From: Lycorma delicatula
Lineage: Eukaryota > Arthropoda > Insecta > Hemiptera > Fulgoridae
Reading direction: 5' to 3'
DNA length: 64,000 nt
NCBI RefSeq assembly: GCF_047948215.1
Contig: NC_134455.1
Location: 347,743,842 to 347,807,841, forward strand
This document shows, piece after piece, positions 59,458 to 64,000 of the stretch. Position numbers and translations under genes: made by a program. The notes below the pieces were generated by a model, which was not told where the DNA came from, made no database searches, and was given only the letters and a program-made list of their open reading frames with translations. Each line of letters opens with the position of its first letter. The stretch's first letter is position 1.

Positions 59458-60265
59458 TAGAGTGATTCAAGGAAACGGGAAATTTTGAAATTTATTTTGG
59501 TAGTCCTGGGCGAGTGTCAGCACTGAATAACTTCGAAAAGCTAACTCACGCCATCTTGTTATTTCAGCTATCGTGAACTCTTGGAGTCATATGCTACAAG
59601 CTTTTACATTCAAAGTTTTTTATAAAAATAATGACCGTGGGGATTGCGCTTAGAGAAATTCACCGCCAGTTTAATTTAGGGCGCCTCGATCGTACACAGT
59701 CAGTATAAGCAATTAACAAATGGATAAGTAATTTTGAGGAAACAGGTTTAGCGGTGAAAAAGAAACGTCTGGGTGGGGCATGGACCGTACGTATGCCAGA
59801 TAATTTCGAAACTGTTCGAGCTGCTATTATAAGAAGCTCACTCAGTTGCTTGGAAATTCGTCGTCAAGCAGTCTTTACATTCTTTAGTTCAAAGAACTAA
59901 AGAATGTCTGGAAGTATCCGTACGAGTTACTGATCTTCCAGGAACTGAAACCAAACGATCAATTAATAGGACATCAATTCTGTTAACAAACGGTCGTAAA
60001 GATAAACGAGGACAATGAGTTTGTTAAACCGTAAACGTGGACGAAGCCCATTTTATCTTAACGGATTTGTTAACAAACAAAAGTTTCGTTTTTGGGCCCT
60101 AGCGAATCCTACACAGCTATACCAGCGCCTGCTACATAGCAGAAAGCTTACCGTGCGGTGTGTTGTGTCATCGTACGGCATAATAGACCCTTATTTTTTG
60201 CAAACGTGGATAGCCTCACGACTACAGTCACATTAAATCGAACAACGCCGTATTGAAAATTAACA
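59458..60265 (+). pseudogene. Mariner-like transposase relic, plus strand, with palindrome
   Basis: The helix-turn-helix region reads ALREIHRQFNLGRLDRTQSV near 59645-59705, then NKWISNFEETGLAVKKKRLG and RTVRMP-like sequence near 59790. The catalytic domain is represented by PFYLNGFVNKQKFRFWALAN near 60045-60105 and LTVRCVVSSYGIIDPYFL near 60145-60200. The first Asp block and everything after the GPYF-like word are missing or unreadable. A perfect 14-bp-arm hairpin (59877-59907) sits in the linker coding region. The left flank begins with agagtgattcaaggaaa near 59460, a plausible element end. Confidence 0.75.
59877..59907. other. Perfect hairpin inside transposase relic
   Basis: acattctttagttc and gaactaaagaatgt are separated by aaa. 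The arms duplicate a coding stretch in inverted order, which points to a fold-back repair event. Confidence 0.9.
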
Positions 60266-61050
60266 TTTGTTTTGCCTTACAAATGCAAACGAAAAAATGC
60301 GATAGAATTTCATTCATTATTTTTAAATTCCTGTTGTAACAATGAGGAATTTGTAGATTCGCTGTTTTGTGTTACATTCAAACAGGCTCATGCATACATC
60401 GTTTCGTATTTTAACAAATACTTAGTTGGTGATTTTAGTTTTATTTATTCTGATTTATATTTACATATACGATTTTGTTCTCTTATTTAGAATATTAAAA
60501 TATGTGCGCGCGCTCGCACAGATTTGTTGTTTTATTTTTTATTTTAATGTAAGTATCGTTTTTTTTTTCTTTATATTCTGGTGCGTGGTTAGTGTATACA
60601 GTACGTACGCGTGTGTACATATTTCCTATCTGCAAGGACGTTAATCAACATTTTGTTCGACTTTCTTTATTTATAATAATTTTTATTATTATTATTTTTT
60701 TTTTAATGATCTTAATGTATTGGAATATTAAGAAGGAAATGAATGAATAATGTAAAACATTTTTTTGTTATCTTGGGCGTGGTTCGAATTTACCTTTGTT
60801 TAGCAAAATAAATGTTGTAGTTTTAGAATCAGCTAAAGACATTTATTTTATCTAACAAGTGACGATTGATTAATTATGCCTGAATTTTTTTATCGCCCAA
60901 AATATTATTCACAGTTTTGTATTTATTTTCTATAAACATTTAAAAATAACTTATTTTTATGTAATCTTAACCTTGTTTTGTTTTACAATGTTTGTCGATG
61001 AAGAACAAGGAAAGAATCTGCAATTGGGAAAGGAAATGAATTGAAGTAAT
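60266..61050. other. AT-rich sequence, no recognised feature
   Basis: No coding or repeat feature was recognised. Confidence 0.4.
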
Positions 61051-61079
61051 GGCAGGTCACACTAACATCCGACGGAAGA

Positions 61080-61530
61080 AATAATATGCTGGATTCTGGA
61101 GAACTGGGTTCTGATCTATGGAACTCCAGCATATCTAGAAAAACAAAAAAATCCTTCGTTAATAGAAAGGTACGGTGCCGAGATTTGGACTTAGAATAGC
61201 GACGACGGATATGATGTTTTTGGAGATGTTTTCATAGGACTCGGATGAATCGTGTAAATAACCGATGGATTACGGGAGAAATGGGAATAGCTTTATTGTT
61301 AGAGAACATAACGAAATGAAACGTTTTATATACGTAGAACGCATGACAGTCGACTACCACAAAAGGTTTGCGGGTAGAACTCTTATTGCAGAAGGAAAAC
61401 TGGAAGGTCAAGATACAAGTGAGAAGAGGGAGTGAATGAAGGAATACAGAGGAGACAGTTAAATGATGAGGACGTTTTTGATAAAGGGCAGTGGAGATAA
61501 GAATGCGGTAAACGGCTGAAATAGCTGTAT
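61080..61530 (+). pseudogene. Possible LINE C-terminal tail, very decayed
   Basis: Scattered words (GAEIW near 61170, RMNRVNNRWI near 61235, AGRTLIAEGKLEGQ near 61370-61410, and a LNDEDVFDKGQWR-like segment near 61460-61500) resemble the C-terminal tail of endonuclease-reverse transcriptase LINEs. No catalytic motif is present and frames change often, so this is tentative. Confidence 0.35.
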
Positions 61531-61842
61531 CTCATTGCTGGAAATGTATGTACGACTATTTAGGTTGCAATAAGATAAATTATTACAATTTTCTGTAGTA
61601 ATGATATCATCATTAAACAGCATTAGAAACTTTAAAAAAATAATAAATGTAATCAGACATAAAAAAATCAAAATTTTTACTTTCTCGGCTGTGTAGTTAT
61701 AGGTAATACGGTTAAAATACGTAGTTAGTTCAAATACGGTTTGATACGTAAAATTTTGTGAATGAAATGAAAAAGTGAAAACATAAATGAAATTAAATTC
61801 TATAATTGCATTAGTAAATGTTTACAAATTGATCGTATTTTT

Positions 61843-62514
61843 ACTTCCTTGTATGTACAAGGAACTATTGTTATCGCAAAAAATTTCGGTTTTCTGATTT
61901 CAATGGAAATATCCATTTTTACCACCCCTGAATATATTTTGACTAGTTTCGGCGTGACGTCTGTAGTACGTACGTACGTATGTGCGTAGTATATATCTCG
62001 CATAACTCAAAAACGATTAGCTGTAGAATGTTGAAATTTTTGATTTACGACTGTTGTAACTTCTAGTTTAGCACCTCTCTTTTTTATTGCAATCAACTGG
62101 ACCAAAAGTGTCCAAAAAAAGCCCAAATCCAAAAATTTGGATTTTGAACTTTTCATAACTGCAGTAATAAGCCCTTATTGAGAGCTTTTCAACGATATAT
62201 CATAATCTGTACTTATTTTCATTGGTTCCAGACTTATAGTTCAATAAAATTTTAATTATTGAAATATTTGGTTCTTACAAGGGGAAGGAACGTCGAAAAG
62301 GAAATCCGACTTCGTTTCCTTTTTTTTAACTTTTTTCTTTTAATTTAAATACATTGATTTATTAATAATTATTAACATGTGGTTGTAAAAAAATTACAAT
62401 AAATAATAATTCAATTATAACAAAAATATGAAAAAAATAAAAAGATATGTAATAAAAATATATATGTAATTTAATAGGCGTACAAGGAAATCATGTGATG
62501 TCCACATCAGATTT
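61843..62514 (+). mobile_element. Family B repeat, short form (copy e)
   Basis: It starts with acttccttgtatgtacaagg (palindromic end) and finishes with gtacaaggaaatcatgtgat and gtccacatcag. It has the same block order as copy a, reversed, and almost the same length (672 versus 668 bp), so the short form is a real unit. Confidence 0.65.
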
Positions 62515-62860
62515 TTACAAAAGATCACTTTTGTAACGGAAAAACACAAAACTACCTACTGTATATAGACTGAAAAAATGTGTTTGATTTCCAATTAAAC
62601 GTGAATAATATGGAAATATTTTAAATAAAACTTTCTTTCAAAAGTTATTATTCAGCGTTGACTATATATTTACGAGATGTGTTTCTCGTTTCTCACTTTC
62701 AGTTTATAACACTGTTATTCTCTTTAGCACCCAAATTTCAATATTTACACTATTTGGTGAATTTGGTAGTGATTTGGGGGGGAGCGCCTCAGGTGTCTTT
62801 GACCCGGGCGCATCAACCCCTAGGGACGGCCATGGAGAGTCACTTGATGTAAAACTTAAT
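62515..62860. other. No recognised feature
   Basis: AT-rich apart from a GC-rich patch at about 62775-62845. No gene was recognised. Confidence 0.4.
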
Positions 62861-62864
62861 GTTA

Positions 62865-63480
62865 TCAATACCGTCGAATTCTTGTTGAATGTTCACCTTC
62901 ATTTGTCAATAATGTGGGCATTTGATTCATAAACGCTATCGATCCAATAGCCTCTAAGGAAAAATCAACTAAATAAATCTGGGGGACGCGAAGGACATTC
63001 ATACGTCCGCTGAAAGATCGATTATCTGTTGTGTTATATTGCTGCACCGTTTACATGATACGGTTTCAAATTTAAATCGTTAAACCACCGTACAGCAAGA
63101 TGTAAATTTTACACCGCTTTGTCGTAATACCTTACATTATTAAATATTTCCGGACCGGCAGAAATTCTTATTTGATGATTGGTTACGGACCTTAGAGTCC
63201 TAACGAAGGATTTGCTATTTCGTTTTGTGATTGAAACCGACCCCGTTGAACGCCATTTTTAAACGAGTCGTGTATGCTACTCTTTTCCTGTATGCTGCCA
63301 TTCGGAAATTTTTCCGCGAATAATTGATTTGGAAGGATCCAGAATGGACATAAGCCTTCGATCGAATAAAGCATTTTAGAAAGACACAATTTCAAAGAAC
63401 GAAACTGTACTGCGCTGAAGCGCGAACACTTTACGGCGTTAACAGTAGACGAGAGTTTAACAAACACGAAAAAAAGTGAC
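62865..63480 (-). pseudogene. Mariner-like transposase relic with internal deletion
   Basis: From about 63330 down, a helix-turn-helix remnant (AEKFPNGSIQEKSSIHDSFK, then NGVQRG) is followed by unreadable sequence and then, near 62950-63000, the PPDLFS and FFLRGYWIDSVYESNAH words that correspond to the SPDL-DFFLWGYL-VY region near the third catalytic residue of mariner-like transposases. The middle of the catalytic domain is missing. Confidence is moderate because each half is short. Confidence 0.5.
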
Positions 63481-64000
63481 GCTCAAGTAACTGCAGTTCG
63501 AGCGGGCTCGGGTCGGTTTGTTTATTGCTGTAGGATTTAGATGAAATTTGTACGATGATATTTATATATGTGGCATTGTTGCTGTTTTGTTTTTGGTCGC
63601 AATTATAAAACGTTTGGTCGAGGGAACGGTTAGGTCACCATGCGTACCTCAAAATTTCATTAAAAGGGTATGTAAATCTTTTCATATAATTTAATACGCC
63701 TCTAAGATAGCTAAGATAATTTGGGATGGTGTTGGGTCATATTCAAGTTCCCCCCCCCCCCTTCATAAACGGGTGAAGGCAAAAAACCTTTTTTTTGTTG
63801 TTTTTGGACTCGGTTACATCCTTTTTTTACTACGAGTTATTAGATGTTTTCGTTACATTAATATGTCGCTTATGTATTTAAGTAATTTTATTAAGCGGTT
63901 AGGTATAACAAGCATATTTTTTTTCGTCGGCTATCGTTTTGCTTGATAACATCAGACTGGATCGATCGATTTTTATGAAATTTAATTTTTGAATATTGTG
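63481..64000. other. No recognised feature
   Basis: AT-rich with a C run near 63750-63761. No gene or repeat end was recognised before the window ends. Confidence 0.4.

Overview
This window looks like non-coding, transposon-dense DNA from an arthropod nuclear genome, most likely an insect; a hemipteran would fit but I cannot prove it. It is very AT-rich, lacks bacterial-style gene packing and shows no intact host gene. What can be recognised is almost entirely relics of mobile elements: IS630/Tc1/mariner transposases, a hAT tail, two LINE reverse transcriptases, an R1-like gag, tRNA-derived SINEs, foldback/MITE elements, Helitron-like elements, microsatellites and a scrap of 28S rDNA. None of the transposase or reverse-transcriptase copies can be functional as it stands.

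Layout. 1-9,900: SINE-A copy, a TIR-bearing repeat (called family B here), a nearly full-length mariner (1958-3256) with matching 33-bp ends, a second mariner tail, a hAT tail, a foldback element (family C) and a GC-rich R1-like gag relic (about 6430-7665). 9,900-17,700: a mariner-like relic with a SINE inside, an antisense 28S rDNA fragment abutting a ~190-bp-arm foldback, and a Helitron-like GC-rich element. 17,700-27,230: a 2.6-kb mariner-like element with terminal inverted repeats of about 350-400 bp and two nested SINEs with target-site duplications, further Helitron-like, SINE and family-B copies, then another mariner-like element missing its catalytic centre.

27,756-56,442: the same ~14.3-kb sequence occurs twice in direct orientation, once up to base 42,049 and again from base 42,150, separated by exactly 100 N. 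The first copy stops inside a LINE that the second completes, and the second starts inside a mariner that the first completes. That is the signature of two overlapping contigs (probably the two haplotypes) that were not merged, so the duplication is best read as an assembly artefact. The shared block holds a mariner relic, SINE-A, family B with a (GT)n tract, a Helitron-like copy, a mariner-like relic, foldback C, a second Helitron-like copy interrupted by SINE-A, another mariner relic with two SINEs, and two LINE fragments.

56,443-64,000: more AT-rich DNA with three further mariner-like relics, one family-B copy and a possible LINE tail.

There is no pathway or operon here. The features relate to one another through insertion history: SINEs entered transposases that were already present, and one SINE entered a Helitron-like element. 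Coordinates of decayed elements are approximate unless target-site duplications or TIRs are quoted.
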